The translations under genes and the position numbers were made by a program. A DNA stretch of 64,000 bases from assembly GCA_965277855.1 (NCBI GenBank), contig OZ255847.1, forward strand, positions 5,642,001 to 5,706,000, written 5' to 3'. Below are positions 26,257 to 34,574 of this stretch, piece after piece. A model generated the notes under the pieces. The model did no database searches, had not been told where the DNA came from, and saw only the letters and a list, made by a program, of their open reading frames with translations. The stretch's first letter is position 1. Each line of letters starts with the position of its first letter. This DNA is from Bog-105 sp965277855 (GTDB lineage: Bacteria; Acidobacteriota; Terriglobia; Bryobacterales; Bryobacteraceae).

Positions 26257-26880
26257 GTTGCCGATACGCTCGATAACGGCTTCAAAGGAATCGAGAGCGT
26301 CTTTAAAGAAGTGATTCTGTGCCGGAATCCAGTCGATCTGCTTCGGCGGCGGCAGGGAAGAGTAAAACTGTTCCATGTCCGGCAGCGGCCCATACTCGTC
26401 AACGGTGCTTTGCACGAAGTATTTCGGCACTTCTATCCGATAAACAAACTCACGGTCGGGCCAGCGCGTTGGAAAGCCAACGGCGATAACGCGTTTTATC
26501 AGGGGCTCATCCGCGGTGAGACTGAGTGCAATGCGCGATCCGAAAGAGAATCCAGCGGTAAGGACAGGCAGCGCCGGATAACGGCGGCTCAATTCGGTTA
26601 GAGCGACTCGGGCATCTTCCGTCTCGCCGAGTTCGTCTCCAAAAACGCCTTCGCTCAGATTGACCCCACGGTAATTGAAGCGAAGCACCACACAGCCGGT
26701 GCGCCGCAAACCACGCGCGATCCGGTAGACCACCTTGTTGTGCATGGTGCCGCCGAACTGCGGATGCGGATGGCAAACCAGGGCGCACTCGAGCGGCTCG
26801 CTTTCTTCGGGTTCTTCGAGCAGCGCCTCCAATTTGCCGGCGGCTCCGGCGAGAAAGAGGGATTCGATTTTACGTGCCAC
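26236..26880 (-). CDS. Alpha/beta superfamily hydrolase (COG2945 type)
   Basis: 214 residues from a GTG start. CALVCHPHPQFGGTMHNKVV (about 28-47) is the family hallmark, the nucleophile Ser is in TAGFSFGSRIAL (about 110), and a C-terminal His is in IPAQNHFFKD (about 188). Members are small cytosolic hydrolases of unknown substrate. It lies 16 bp downstream of yajQ on the same strand, so the two are probably co-transcribed. Confidence 0.85.
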   Translation of the reverse strand: MARKIESLFLAGAAGKLEALLEEPEESEPLECALVCHPHPQFGGTMHNKVVYRIARGLRRTGCVVLRFNYRGVNLSEGVFGDELGETEDARVALTELSRRYPALPVLTAGFSFGSRIALSLTADEPLIKRVIAVGFPTRWPDREFVYRIEVPKYFVQSTVDEYGPLPDMEQFYSSLPPPKQIDWIPAQNHFFKDALDSFEAVIERIGNLRDELS

Positions 26881-26896
26881 TACACTCCGAGTGCCA

Positions 26897-27397
26897 TCAG
26901 TTCGAGCGGAAGTTTGTGAACTGCATATCGATCCCGAAGTCTTTGCCCTTCAAGACCGCAATCGCCTGTTGCAGCGTATCGCGATCCTTGCCGCTGACGC
27001 GCACGACGTCGCCTTGGATGCTGGCCTGCACTTTCAGCTTGCTGTCTTTTATGAGCTTGACGATGTCCTTTGCTTTCTCGGTGGCGATGCCCTGCTGGAG
27101 GACGATCTCCTGCCGCACACTGCCGGCCGAAGCGGTGGAAATGGAACCATATTCGAGCCCTTTCAGCGGCACATTGCGTTTGACGAGTTTCTGGCCCAGG
27201 ATTTCGGTGACGGCCTTCAATTTGTATTCATCGGAGCTGGCGAGCAGAATCTTGTGGTCTTTTTCGTTCAGTTCGACAGACGATTTGCTGTCTTTCAAGT
27301 CATAGCGGGTTTGCACTTCTTTTGCCGTCTGCTGGACGGCATTGAGCACTTCGTTGAGGTCGATTTTCGAGACGATGTCAAAAGTATTTTCGGGCAT
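26897..27397 (-). CDS. yajQ: YajQ family nucleotide-binding protein
   Basis: 166 residues from ATG 27397. The start is chosen because the family begins M-x-x-x-x-FDIVSK, here MPENTFDIVSKIDLNEVLNA; the extra ten residues of a longer reading are not conserved. Other signatures are TRYDLKDSK, QEIVLQQGIATEKAK and DRDTLQQAIAVLKGKDF. YajQ proteins bind nucleotides, including cyclic di-GMP in some species, and affect transcription or translation. It is co-directional with the COG2945 hydrolase. Confidence 0.93.
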   Translation of the reverse strand: MPENTFDIVSKIDLNEVLNAVQQTAKEVQTRYDLKDSKSSVELNEKDHKILLASSDEYKLKAVTEILGQKLVKRNVPLKGLEYGSISTASAGSVRQEIVLQQGIATEKAKDIVKLIKDSKLKVQASIQGDVVRVSGKDRDTLQQAIAVLKGKDFGIDMQFTNFRSN

Positions 27398-27463
27398 GAT
27401 CGGAATGAGCCGCGCACGCGATGGCAACAGCTGCAGTATCTACAAGTTTAGGATGAGCGGTCT

Positions 27464-27994
27464 TTAGCGAGAGGCGCGCTCGTGCGCGAGCACCAGCAGC
27501 ATGCGTTCGGTGAGCTCTTCAATCAGGCTGGGCATGGCGGTATCGAGGGCCAGGGTGACCGCTGCCCGGATGGAATCGCGATCGAAGTGATGGGTAGGCG
27601 CACCCTGCCCGGTGCGGGCGCTGCCGGCACTTCGTTCAAGCAGCTTCTCCACAGCGGCCAGTAAGGCGGATGCCTCAAAAGGCTTGCGCAGGATCTCATC
27701 GGCGCCGGCCTGGCGCGCGTCCTGTTCATTAAATTCGTCGTTTGGCGCGGCGGCGAAGATCACGGGCAAATGCCGGTACTGCTCCTGCGAGCGCAGGAAA
27801 CGAACGATCTCGAAGGCGTTGCGAGTGGGCAGGAAAACGTCTGTGATGAGGAGATCGGGCGCTACATCGGGCAGACGACGGAGAGCAGTTGCGCCGTCCG
27901 TGACACTGACGACCTGCCAGCCCTTTCCCACCAGGATTTGTTCGGCGAGGCGCAGGGCTTGCGGACTATCGTCCGCCAGGAGGATGCGGCTCAT
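27464..27994 (-). CDS. Response regulator receiver protein
   Basis: 176 residues. A receiver domain fills residues 1-120: RILLADDSPQALRLAEQIL, phospho-acceptor in LLITDVFLP (about 52), and Lys in ILRKPFEASAL (about 103). A helical tail (DRDSIRAAVTLALDTAMPSL) has no DNA-binding motif. Its ATG overlaps the bamD stop by 4 bp (ATGA), so it is translated from the rpe-bamD transcript. A receiver linked to an outer-membrane assembly factor is unusual, and the kinase partner is not in the window. Confidence 0.85.
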   Translation of the reverse strand: MSRILLADDSPQALRLAEQILVGKGWQVVSVTDGATALRRLPDVAPDLLITDVFLPTRNAFEIVRFLRSQEQYRHLPVIFAAAPNDEFNEQDARQAGADEILRKPFEASALLAAVEKLLERSAGSARTGQGAPTHHFDRDSIRAAVTLALDTAMPSLIEELTERMLLVLAHERASR

Positions 27995-29367
27995 TGCTGG
28001 GGCGGATTAGCAGTAGTAGGCGGAGAAGTGGCGTTGGAGGCGGCTGGCGTCGTGGGGGCGGCGTTGCCCGGATTTACCGGCTGGGTTGGAGAGGAGGCTG
28101 GCGCGGTAACCGAACCCGAGTCGTCCTTCTTCTTTTTCTTGTCGAGCTTGGCCTGTTTCTTCGCCATCTTTTCGCGGTACTTCTTCAGTTCGGCATCGCG
28201 ATTAGTGGGCAGCGGCTGATTTGCGGCGGCGGGTTTCGCTGCGGGCGTGGTCGGGGTCGTCGCGGTTCGTGCATCCGGGTTCTTATCGAGCGCGCTGTTG
28301 GGGCCGACTGTGCTGGCGCTCACGTCCGTGGTGCCCGTGCCGGTTGAGGCGCTCGCGGCGTTATCGGCATTCGCCACCACCGGGATGCTGCCGGGGAGCG
28401 TGCGCTTCGGATCCGTCATAGTGGGCGCTCCGGACTTAGCCGCGTGCGACACGTCGGGGCCGCTGTGCATCCAGGCCATGGAGCGCGTTAACATGCCGGG
28501 CTTCTGATAATTTTCGAGATCGTATTTTTCGCGGTCAGCCGCTGCCTGATCGGGCTTGGGTACAGGCAACTCCATATCTTCCAAGCGCAAGGTGGCGTCT
28601 TTGACGCGGTTGCTGAGCGGGTATTCCTGGACGACCCGTCCGAACATATCGCCGGCCTGTTTCCGGAAACGCGGACCCATCTTGGAATAGGAATCGCCTG
28701 CTTCGAAGAGCGCTTCGGCCGCCTTGCTATAGAGCGGATACTGGTCGACCACGGCGTTCATGCGGTTGGCGGCGGCCGGGTTCATGTCGCGTCGCCAGTA
28801 GAAGTTGCCGACGACAAACTCGTGTTCCGCCAGGCTCTCCTGAATGTCGCGCAAACGCTGCGCAGCTTGCGGAGCAAATTTGCTGTTCGGAAACTGTACC
28901 AGAACCTGCCGGCACTCTTCTTCGGCTCGCAAGCTTTGCGTCCAGTCGCGGTCGCTGCTGTCCATCTGCTTGACGTGAATCTGGCAGACACGGTTTTGCG
29001 CTTCCGCCGCTTCTTCCATTTGCGGATAGAACAGGATGAAATCTTTGTATTCTGCTTCGGCCTGCGCCATGCCGTTGGCGCCGCCTTCGCGATACCAGCT
29101 ATCGGCTACGGCGAGCTTGGCTTTGGCCATGTACTCGCTCGACTCATAAGTGTTCATCATGGTCTGGAGCGAGATGCGAGCGGTTTCATAGCGGCCATGT
29201 TCGATATCTTTAACCGCTTGGTCGAAGAGCACCTTGTCCGGTTGCTGGGTGTTCTTGGTAATGGGTGTTTCGTACTTCTTGTGCATGCAAGAGGTGGCTA
29301 GTACACCGAAGGACAGTACAGCAAACACCGGCATGGCCTGACGCGGCCGAAAGGAGAAAAAAAGCAT
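27991..29367 (-). CDS. bamD: BamD-like outer-membrane assembly lipoprotein
   Basis: About 458 residues from ATG 29367. A longer reading to 29466 would run into rpe and places the signal peptide internally. The lipoprotein signal ends in the lipobox LATSC (about residue 27). Residues 40-310 contain TPR-like units of the BamD/YfiO type: KVLFDQAVKDIEHGRYETAR, YSKAAEALFEAGDSYSKM and DMFGRVVQEYPLS. BamD with BamA inserts beta-barrels in the outer membrane, which matters here because of the large TonB receptors. The last 130 residues are an unusual Ala/Pro/Thr-rich tail with a lysine-rich stretch. It follows rpe after 4 bp. Confidence 0.85.
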   Translation of the reverse strand: MLFFSFRPRQAMPVFAVLSFGVLATSCMHKKYETPITKNTQQPDKVLFDQAVKDIEHGRYETARISLQTMMNTYESSEYMAKAKLAVADSWYREGGANGMAQAEAEYKDFILFYPQMEEAAEAQNRVCQIHVKQMDSSDRDWTQSLRAEEECRQVLVQFPNSKFAPQAAQRLRDIQESLAEHEFVVGNFYWRRDMNPAAANRMNAVVDQYPLYSKAAEALFEAGDSYSKMGPRFRKQAGDMFGRVVQEYPLSNRVKDATLRLEDMELPVPKPDQAAADREKYDLENYQKPGMLTRSMAWMHSGPDVSHAAKSGAPTMTDPKRTLPGSIPVVANADNAASASTGTGTTDVSASTVGPNSALDKNPDARTATTPTTPAAKPAAANQPLPTNRDAELKKYREKMAKKQAKLDKKKKKDDSGSVTAPASSPTQPVNPGNAAPTTPAASNATSPPTTANPPQQ

Positions 29368-29371
29368 ATGT

Positions 29372-30052
29372 TTAAACCTTGACCCCCAGTGCCTCACGGG
29401 CACTCCCTTGCAAATCCTGCACAGCTTGCGCGGGATTCGCTGTTCCGAATACGGACGAACCCGCAACTACCCAATCCACCCCGGCCTGCGCCACGTCTCG
29501 AATGTTTTCCGCACCCACGCCGCCATCGATCTCTATGGCAAACGTCAGTCCTCGCTCCTCACGACGCCGGGCGAGCTGCCGGATTTTATCCAAGGAGTGG
29601 CGAATAAATTTCTGGCCGCCAAACCCGGGATTCACGCTCATGACTAAGACGTAGTCGGCGACAGCCAGTACGTCATCGAGCAGGAACACCGGGGTGGCCG
29701 GATTGATGACTACCCCGGCCTGGGCGCCCTGATCCTGAATCATGTGCAGGGTTCGATCGAGGTTGCGGCAAACCTCGTAGTGCACACTGACGCAATCGGC
29801 GCCCGCTTTGATAAAGATGGGAGCGTACGTGTCCGGATCCTCGATCATCAGGTGATGATCGAGTTTGACGTTTGTCGAGCGGCGAAGGGATTCAGTAATA
29901 GGGGGGCCCATAGTGAAATTTGGGACGAAATGGCCGTCCATGATATCCACATGGATCATTTGGACTCCGGCTTGTTCCACGCTGGCGACGTCCTGCCCTA
30001 AGCGCGTGAAATCAGCCGCCAAGATGGAGGGGACGATTTGAATCACTCGCAA
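29372..30052 (-). CDS. rpe: Ribulose-phosphate 3-epimerase
   Basis: 226 residues, a TIM barrel interconverting ribulose-5-phosphate and xylulose-5-phosphate. It carries IVPSILAADFTRLG, the metal-binding HVDIMDGHFVPNFTMGP, VMSVNPGFGGQKF and AIEIDGGV, and the phosphate site VVAGSSVFG. The start is either TTG 30052 (MRVIQIVPSIL) or GTG 30046 (MIQIVPSIL); the latter matches the family N-terminus better, but neither has a strong ribosome site. It heads an rpe-bamD-receiver operon. Confidence 0.95.
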   Translation of the reverse strand: MRVIQIVPSILAADFTRLGQDVASVEQAGVQMIHVDIMDGHFVPNFTMGPPITESLRRSTNVKLDHHLMIEDPDTYAPIFIKAGADCVSVHYEVCRNLDRTLHMIQDQGAQAGVVINPATPVFLLDDVLAVADYVLVMSVNPGFGGQKFIRHSLDKIRQLARRREERGLTFAIEIDGGVGAENIRDVAQAGVDWVVAGSSVFGTANPAQAVQDLQGSAREALGVKV

Positions 30053-30199
30053 CTACTCTGGACCTTCCATCCGGACGAGACCGGGTGGTACCTAAGATGA
30101 TCACAGGCGCCACCAGGCCACTGACTGGCGTCTGACACTACCACAGGTTTTCAGATCTCCCCGATGGTATCACGCTCTTAGCCCGAAGGACGTTAGAGA

Positions 30200-31603
30200 A
30201 TGAAAGGGATGCAGAGTTCGACACGTACCGAAACCGACAGCATGGGCGCCGTGGAGACACCAGCCGACCGCTACTGGGGTGCGCAAACCCAGCGGTCGCT
30301 GCACTACTTCGACATTGGCCGCGATTTGATGCCGCCGGAGTTGATCAGCGCCTTTGGTGTTTTGAAGAAAGCGGCCGCGCTGGTGAACCGGGATTTAGGG
30401 AAATTGGATGCAGAGCAAACGCGACTGATTACCGAAGCTGCCGGCGAGGTGATCTCGGGTGCGCTACTCAGCCATTTTCCGCTGCATATCTGGCAGACCG
30501 GCAGCGGCACGCAAACGAATATGAACGCGAACGAGGTGATCTCGAACCGGGCTATTGAACTCGCCGGCGGGGTAATGGGCAGCAAAAAGCCAATTCACCC
30601 TAACGATCACGTGAATATGTCGCAATCGTCAAACGATACATTCCCGACTGCCATGCACATTGCCGCGGCGATCGAAATGGAGCGGCGATTGATACCGGCT
30701 GTGGAGCAATTGCGCGATGTGCTGCGGGCGAAGTCGGAGGCGTTTGCGGAGGTGGTGAAGATTGGGCGCACCCATTTGCAGGATGCCACGCCGCTGACGG
30801 TCGGGCAGGAGTTTTCGGGCTGGGTAGCGCTGCTCGATCGTGATGTAGCGCGCCTGAAGTGGGCTTTGGACGGCTTGTACGATCTGGCGATCGGGGGAAC
30901 GGCGGTTGGAACGGGCATCAACGCGCATCCGGAATTTGCCGCACGCGCGGCGGCCAAGATTGCCGGATTGACCGGATTGCCTTTCCGTTCGCACCCCAAT
31001 AAATTCGCCGCTCTTTCGGCGCATGATGAATTGGTGGCGGCCAGCGGCATCCTGAAAACTCTGGCCGCTTCGCTGATGAAGATTGCCAACGATGTGCGGT
31101 GGCTGGCGTCGGGGCCTCGCTGTGGACTGGGCGAGATCACGATTCCGGAAAACGAACCGGGTTCCTCGATCATGCCGGGCAAGGTGAATCCAACGCAGTG
31201 CGAGGCAGTGACGATGGTCGCGGTGCAAGTGATGGGCAATGATGCCGCCATCGGTTTCGCGGGATCGCAGGGCAATTTCGAATTGAATGTATTCAAGCCG
31301 GTGATGATCCACAACTTTCTGCATTCGGTCCGGCTGCTTGCCGACTCGTGCCGCAGTTTTCGCGAGTATTGCGCGGAGGGGATCGAACTGAGTCGAAAGC
31401 AAATCGACAATTATGTGCGGAATTCGCTCATGCTAGTAACCGCGTTGAGCCCAGTGGTGGGATATGACAAATCGGCGCACATCGCGCATACGGCTCATGT
31501 GGATGGATCGAGTCTGCGGGAGGCTGCGATCAAGCTGGGCCATTTGAGCGGGGACGAGTTCGACCGGCACGTGAGGCCGGAAGCGATGACTTCTCCGTCG
31601 TAG
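30200..31603 (+). CDS. fumC: Fumarate hydratase class II
   Basis: 467 residues, full length. It hydrates fumarate to malate in the TCA cycle without an iron-sulfur cluster. Signatures are ETPADRYWGAQTQRSL, WQTGSGTQTNMNANEVISNR, HVNMSQSSNDTFPTAMH, GRTHLQDATPLTVGQEFSG and the superfamily loop GSSIMPGKVNPTQCE (about residue 318). It is divergent from rpe across 147 bp. The Rpn-like gene starts 17 bp downstream and may share the transcript. Confidence 0.96.
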   Translation: MKGMQSSTRTETDSMGAVETPADRYWGAQTQRSLHYFDIGRDLMPPELISAFGVLKKAAALVNRDLGKLDAEQTRLITEAAGEVISGALLSHFPLHIWQTGSGTQTNMNANEVISNRAIELAGGVMGSKKPIHPNDHVNMSQSSNDTFPTAMHIAAAIEMERRLIPAVEQLRDVLRAKSEAFAEVVKIGRTHLQDATPLTVGQEFSGWVALLDRDVARLKWALDGLYDLAIGGTAVGTGINAHPEFAARAAAKIAGLTGLPFRSHPNKFAALSAHDELVAASGILKTLAASLMKIANDVRWLASGPRCGLGEITIPENEPGSSIMPGKVNPTQCEAVTMVAVQVMGNDAAIGFAGSQGNFELNVFKPVMIHNFLHSVRLLADSCRSFREYCAEGIELSRKQIDNYVRNSLMLVTALSPVVGYDKSAHIAHTAHVDGSSLREAAIKLGHLSGDEFDRHVRPEAMTSPS

Positions 31604-31620
31604 GCGCCAGACGAGCTTGC

Positions 31621-32478
31621 ATGCATGAGTACGATGTTGTTCTGAAATTGTTGTTAAAAGGACCAGCCCGACACTTGATGCACGCGCTGTGTGATGCTCC
31701 GGTAAGTCGTTGGATGGATGTAGAGATGCCGGAAATCGTTCACAACACCCGGGTGGACCTACTGGGTGAGTTTGCAGATGGCGGACTGATCCATCTGGAG
31801 CTACAAAGCACAAACGACCCCAGGATGGCTCTGCGGATGGCGGAGTACTGCTTGCGTATTTACCGGCAGCTCGGTAAATTTCCTCGCCAGGTTCTGTTGT
31901 ATGTGGGGTCCGCGAAGCTCCGGATGGAAAGCGAACTCGCTGGACCGGCATTAGCGTTCCAGTACCGCATTCTCGACATTCGCAATCTGGACGGGGACGA
32001 GCTGCTGGAAAGCCCCGATATCGGCGATACTGTAATACCGGTGCTCGGCCGCTTGCGAGATGAGCGCGCAGCGGTGCGGCAGATACTCAGCCGGATCGCC
32101 GAGTTGGACGCGCCCGGCCGGGACGAGGCGTTTAGCCAGCTGCTGATCCTGGCAGGATTGCGGCGGCTGGAGGAGTACGTAGAGGAAGAGGGGAAAAATA
32201 TGCCAGTTTTAGACAGCATTCTCGATCATAAAGTGATCGGCCGCGAATTCAAACGCGCACGCCAGGAAGGCCGCCAGGAAGGTCGCCAGGAAGGTCGCCA
32301 GGAAGGCCGCCACGAAGGGGAACTTGTCTTATTGAGTAAACAGATGGAGAAGCGATTTGGACAGCTGCCCACCTGGGTGGGAGAGAGTCTGGCAAGCCGG
32401 TCGGAAGAGGAACTAGGGGATCTAGCAGTGCGTTTGCTGGATGCCACTACGTCAGAGGAATTATTCGGAGCGTCATAG
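31621..32478 (+). CDS. Rpn/PD-(D/E)XK nuclease-like protein with DUF4351 tail
   Basis: 285 residues. MHEYDVVLKLLLKG opens a PD-(D/E)XK fold: TRVDLLGEFADGGLIHLELQ supplies the D...ExQ catalytic set (about residues 43-62), followed by MALRMAEYCLRIYRQ. The C-terminus (LSKQMEKRFGQLPTWVGESL ... DLAVRLLDATTSEELF) matches DUF4351. These proteins resemble the recombination-promoting nuclease (Rpn) group, once annotated as transposases; host function is unclear. Between the two domains is a run of five R-Q/H-E-G tetrapeptides coded by 12-bp tandem repeats. Such copies are patchily distributed and mobile-like, but no terminal repeats are visible here. Confidence 0.8.
   Translation: MHEYDVVLKLLLKGPARHLMHALCDAPVSRWMDVEMPEIVHNTRVDLLGEFADGGLIHLELQSTNDPRMALRMAEYCLRIYRQLGKFPRQVLLYVGSAKLRMESELAGPALAFQYRILDIRNLDGDELLESPDIGDTVIPVLGRLRDERAAVRQILSRIAELDAPGRDEAFSQLLILAGLRRLEEYVEEEGKNMPVLDSILDHKVIGREFKRARQEGRQEGRQEGRQEGRHEGELVLLSKQMEKRFGQLPTWVGESLASRSEEELGDLAVRLLDATTSEELFGAS
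32260..32319 (+). repeat. Five 12-bp tandem repeats in the nuclease gene
   Basis: Units of CGCCAGGAAGG(C/T) run head to tail from 32260 to 32307. A fifth unit, CGCCACGAAGGG, ends at 32319. They keep frame and encode RQEG four times and RHEG once, a length-variable charged linker between the nuclease core and DUF4351. Confidence 0.9.
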
Positions 32479-32480
32479 TC

Positions 32481-32678
32481 CTAGAGCGGCACTTCTTCCA
32501 GGTCAGGGGCGCCGGGCTGTAGAACTGAACGGGTAGACTCGTTGGGCGGTGTACGAAACAAATACCCTAGCAGATTCAGGAACCCCACCGACAGAAGAAT
32601 AATAGTTAACAAAGTGAAGGTGGTTTCCAAGAGAGAGACTGCGGCCCGGTGCACGTGAGTCATATAGATACAACTCAT
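32481..32678 (-). CDS. Small single-helix membrane protein
   Basis: 65 residues with one hydrophobic helix (TFTLLTIILLSVGFLNLLGYL, residues 20-40) and a proline-rich, acidic tail. No family recognised. It ends 2 bp from the convergent nuclease gene. An alternative start is the internal ATG at residue 6. I keep it because the frame fills the gap and the helix is well defined, but coding status is unproven. Confidence 0.45.
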   Translation of the reverse strand: MSCIYMTHVHRAAVSLLETTFTLLTIILLSVGFLNLLGYLFRTPPNESTRSVLQPGAPDLEEVPL

Positions 32679-32733
32679 ATCGGCCAGTTCCGTCCACGTG
32701 ATAGTAGCAGTTCTGGTAGGAAAATCCCTGCGT

Positions 32734-32964
32734 TTAGACCGATCGCCGGATCACGGGGCGACCCAACAGGCTTCGAAGAAAGTACCAAATGCCGCGAAGG
32801 GATAATCCCTGCTCAGGCACAGGGTCGCTCCAGATGCGTAATGGAATCAAACCCATGCGAGTGAGTTCTCGGGCTACCCGTTCTTGGCTGGTAGTGGTAA
32901 CCGAGCCGTCAACGATAGCTCCGAAACCGGTAGCTGCTTTGAAATGGAAGTTCTTTTGTTTCAA
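32734..32964 (-). CDS. Orphan protein resembling the N-terminus of type II secretion GspF
   Basis: 76 residues from a TTG start with AGGA six bases upstream. FHFKAATGFGAIVDGSVTTT and VARELTRMGLIPLRIW follow the pattern seen at the N-terminus of GspF/PilC platform proteins (F-x-Y-x-A, G-x-x-x-x-G, L-x-x-x-G-L-x-P), but the two helical membrane domains of GspF are absent. It may be a fragment or a free-standing small domain. The next gene on this strand downstream is the single-helix membrane protein. Confidence 0.5.
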   Translation of the reverse strand: MKQKNFHFKAATGFGAIVDGSVTTTSQERVARELTRMGLIPLRIWSDPVPEQGLSLRGIWYFLRSLLGRPVIRRSV

Positions 32965-33016
32965 CGAATATCCTGCGATTTAAATCAGCAGAAAAGTAAA
33001 TCTTTCCACAGAAATG

Positions 33017-33523
33017 TCAAATAAACATTTCTTCGTCGGAGGTCGCGTGATCGACCGTCGAGCGGGAACTGCGACCGAAATGCTGCACTGCGGTCCGGAC
33101 ACCGCTCAGGACTCCGTGAACTTCTCGAATGGGGCGAAGCACTCCTCGCTGGACCACTGATACCGTGCTCTGGACTCGCGTCATAGTGTCGTCAATCACC
33201 ATCTCGGCCCTCTCCATCTGCACCTTCGCACGAGTGGAAGCGTCATTCAGCAGCCCGTCGACTTTGACGAGCTGCTGCTTCGAAAGCTCCAGGATGCCGA
33301 CGCTCGTTGTACCAATCTTATCGATGTGCTTCTCGGCGCCTTGCGCGGTTCGTTTGCTGATACTCACAATCTCCGTCAATTGCGGCCAGAGTTCAAACAT
33401 CTTGGTACGAATCTGGCGAGCTACCAAAAACATGCCGATCAGGGAAATAGCCTGAATCAGCATGGCAATCGCCGCCAGAGCGACAAAGATCGTCAGGAGT
33501 ATGAGAAGGGTATTTTGGTCCAT
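33017..33523 (-). CDS. Membrane-anchored coiled-coil protein of unknown function
   Basis: 168 residues. One N-terminal transmembrane helix (LLILLTIFVALAAIAMLIQA, residues 5-24) is followed by a long helical region (LTEIVSISKRTAQGAEKHID, LLNDASTRAKVQMERAEMVI) and a short charged C-terminus. The arrangement recalls DUF948-type proteins, which often neighbour YtxH-domain genes as here (the YtxH gene ends at 33557, 33 bp upstream). Function unknown; a role in envelope stress is only a guess. Confidence 0.7.
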   Translation of the reverse strand: MDQNTLLILLTIFVALAAIAMLIQAISLIGMFLVARQIRTKMFELWPQLTEIVSISKRTAQGAEKHIDKIGTTSVGILELSKQQLVKVDGLLNDASTRAKVQMERAEMVIDDTMTRVQSTVSVVQRGVLRPIREVHGVLSGVRTAVQHFGRSSRSTVDHATSDEEMFI

Positions 33524-33556
33524 GGAAAGCCGGCCTTTGGAATGCCGCCCTGGTTT

Positions 33557-33949
33557 CTAGAGCTTATCGATGACGGCATCGTTGCCGCGTTGCACGTTCG
33601 CACCAGCCGATTTTACGTTCGCACCAGCCGATTTCACGTCGTCTAAGGCGTCGCGATAGGCCTGTTTGCCTGCCTCGACAGCCGCACTCAAATTGTCTTT
33701 CTGCTGATGCACCGTGCTCCGGCCTTTCTCGTAAAGATCGGAGGCGGAATTCTTTAGATCATCGGTGCGGTGTTTCACGTAATCTGTTCCATCCTGCGCA
33801 CGGCTCTTCAGGTAGTCTGCGCTCTCACCGGCCTTGTCGGCCAGTAACGCTCTTGTCTCTTCTCCCGATCTGGGCGCCCATAATAATCCGGCCGCCACGC
33901 CGACGCCCAGCCCCAGTAGAAAATAACCAAAACCGCTTTTTTCCTCCAT
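33557..33949 (-). CDS. YtxH domain-containing protein
   Basis: 130 residues from ATG 33949, preceded by AGGAG. Residues 6-30 (YFLLGLGVGVAAGLLWAPRSG) are the glycine-rich YtxH helix, followed by a long amphipathic alpha-helix rich in Lys/Asp/Ala (LEA- or apolipoprotein-like). Near the C-terminus the heptapeptide KSAGANV occurs twice in a row, from a 21-bp tandem duplication. YtxH proteins are linked to general stress. It is divergent from recX across 94 bp. Confidence 0.8.
   Translation of the reverse strand: MEEKSGFGYFLLGLGVGVAAGLLWAPRSGEETRALLADKAGESADYLKSRAQDGTDYVKHRTDDLKNSASDLYEKGRSTVHQQKDNLSAAVEAGKQAYRDALDDVKSAGANVKSAGANVQRGNDAVIDKL
33594..33635 (-). repeat. Two-copy 21-bp tandem repeat inside the YtxH gene
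   Basis: ACGTTCGCACCAGCCGATTT is followed by T in the first copy (33594-33614) and C in the second (33615-33635). Only the last base differs, so the duplication looks recent. It adds seven residues in frame. Confidence 0.9.
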
Positions 33950-34043
33950 CTTCAATCTCCTTACCTTTTCTCCTCTTTGCGAGGCTGTTTTATCCGTACT
34001 TACCAATGGTAGAGCGTGCTACAGTAGCAAACGTTTCAATAGG

Positions 34044-34574
34044 ATGGCTACTGCGCGCCGACCCAAAAAACTGGATGCCGACGACCTCTGGAATTACGCT
34101 CTCCGCCTGCTGGCCGGTCGCGCCCTATCGGCCGCCGAACTGAAGCGCAAGCTCAACCTGCGTGCCGGCTCTCCTCTTGATGTTACTCCTGTCATGGAGC
34201 GGCTTCGGGAATACGGATTTTCCGACGATCGCAAGTTTTCCGAGTCGTATGCTGCGTCCCGTTTGGCCAATCAAGGCTTCGGTCCCTCACGCGTTCTGCG
34301 TGACCTGCAGTTGAAACAAGTGCCGACTTCGGTAGCCAAGCAAGCTATTTCGACCACGTTTTCCGGGACCGACGAAGAGCAACTGGCCGAACAGTATCTG
34401 CTGCGGAAATATCGGGGAAAAGATATTCCTCAGTTTTTCCAGGAAGAGAAAAACCTGGCGTCAGCCTACCGGAGGTTGCGCGTGGCCGGATTCAGCTCTA
34501 CAGTCACCTGGAAAGTACTGAAGCGCTATCGCCAGAACTTGCCAGAGTGGGACGAAACAGAAGAGCTTTCTTAG
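34044..34574 (+). CDS. recX: Regulatory protein RecX
   Basis: 176 residues of three-helix tandem repeats. LWNYALRLLAGRALSAAELK, VMERLREYGFSDDRKFSESY, GPSRVLRDLQLKQVP and YRRLRVAGFSSTVTWKVLKR are RecX hallmarks. RecX binds RecA filaments and limits recombinase activity. recA is not in the window. The gene overlaps the convergent lemA by 4 bp. Confidence 0.9.
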   Translation: MATARRPKKLDADDLWNYALRLLAGRALSAAELKRKLNLRAGSPLDVTPVMERLREYGFSDDRKFSESYAASRLANQGFGPSRVLRDLQLKQVPTSVAKQAISTTFSGTDEEQLAEQYLLRKYRGKDIPQFFQEEKNLASAYRRLRVAGFSSTVTWKVLKRYRQNLPEWDETEELS

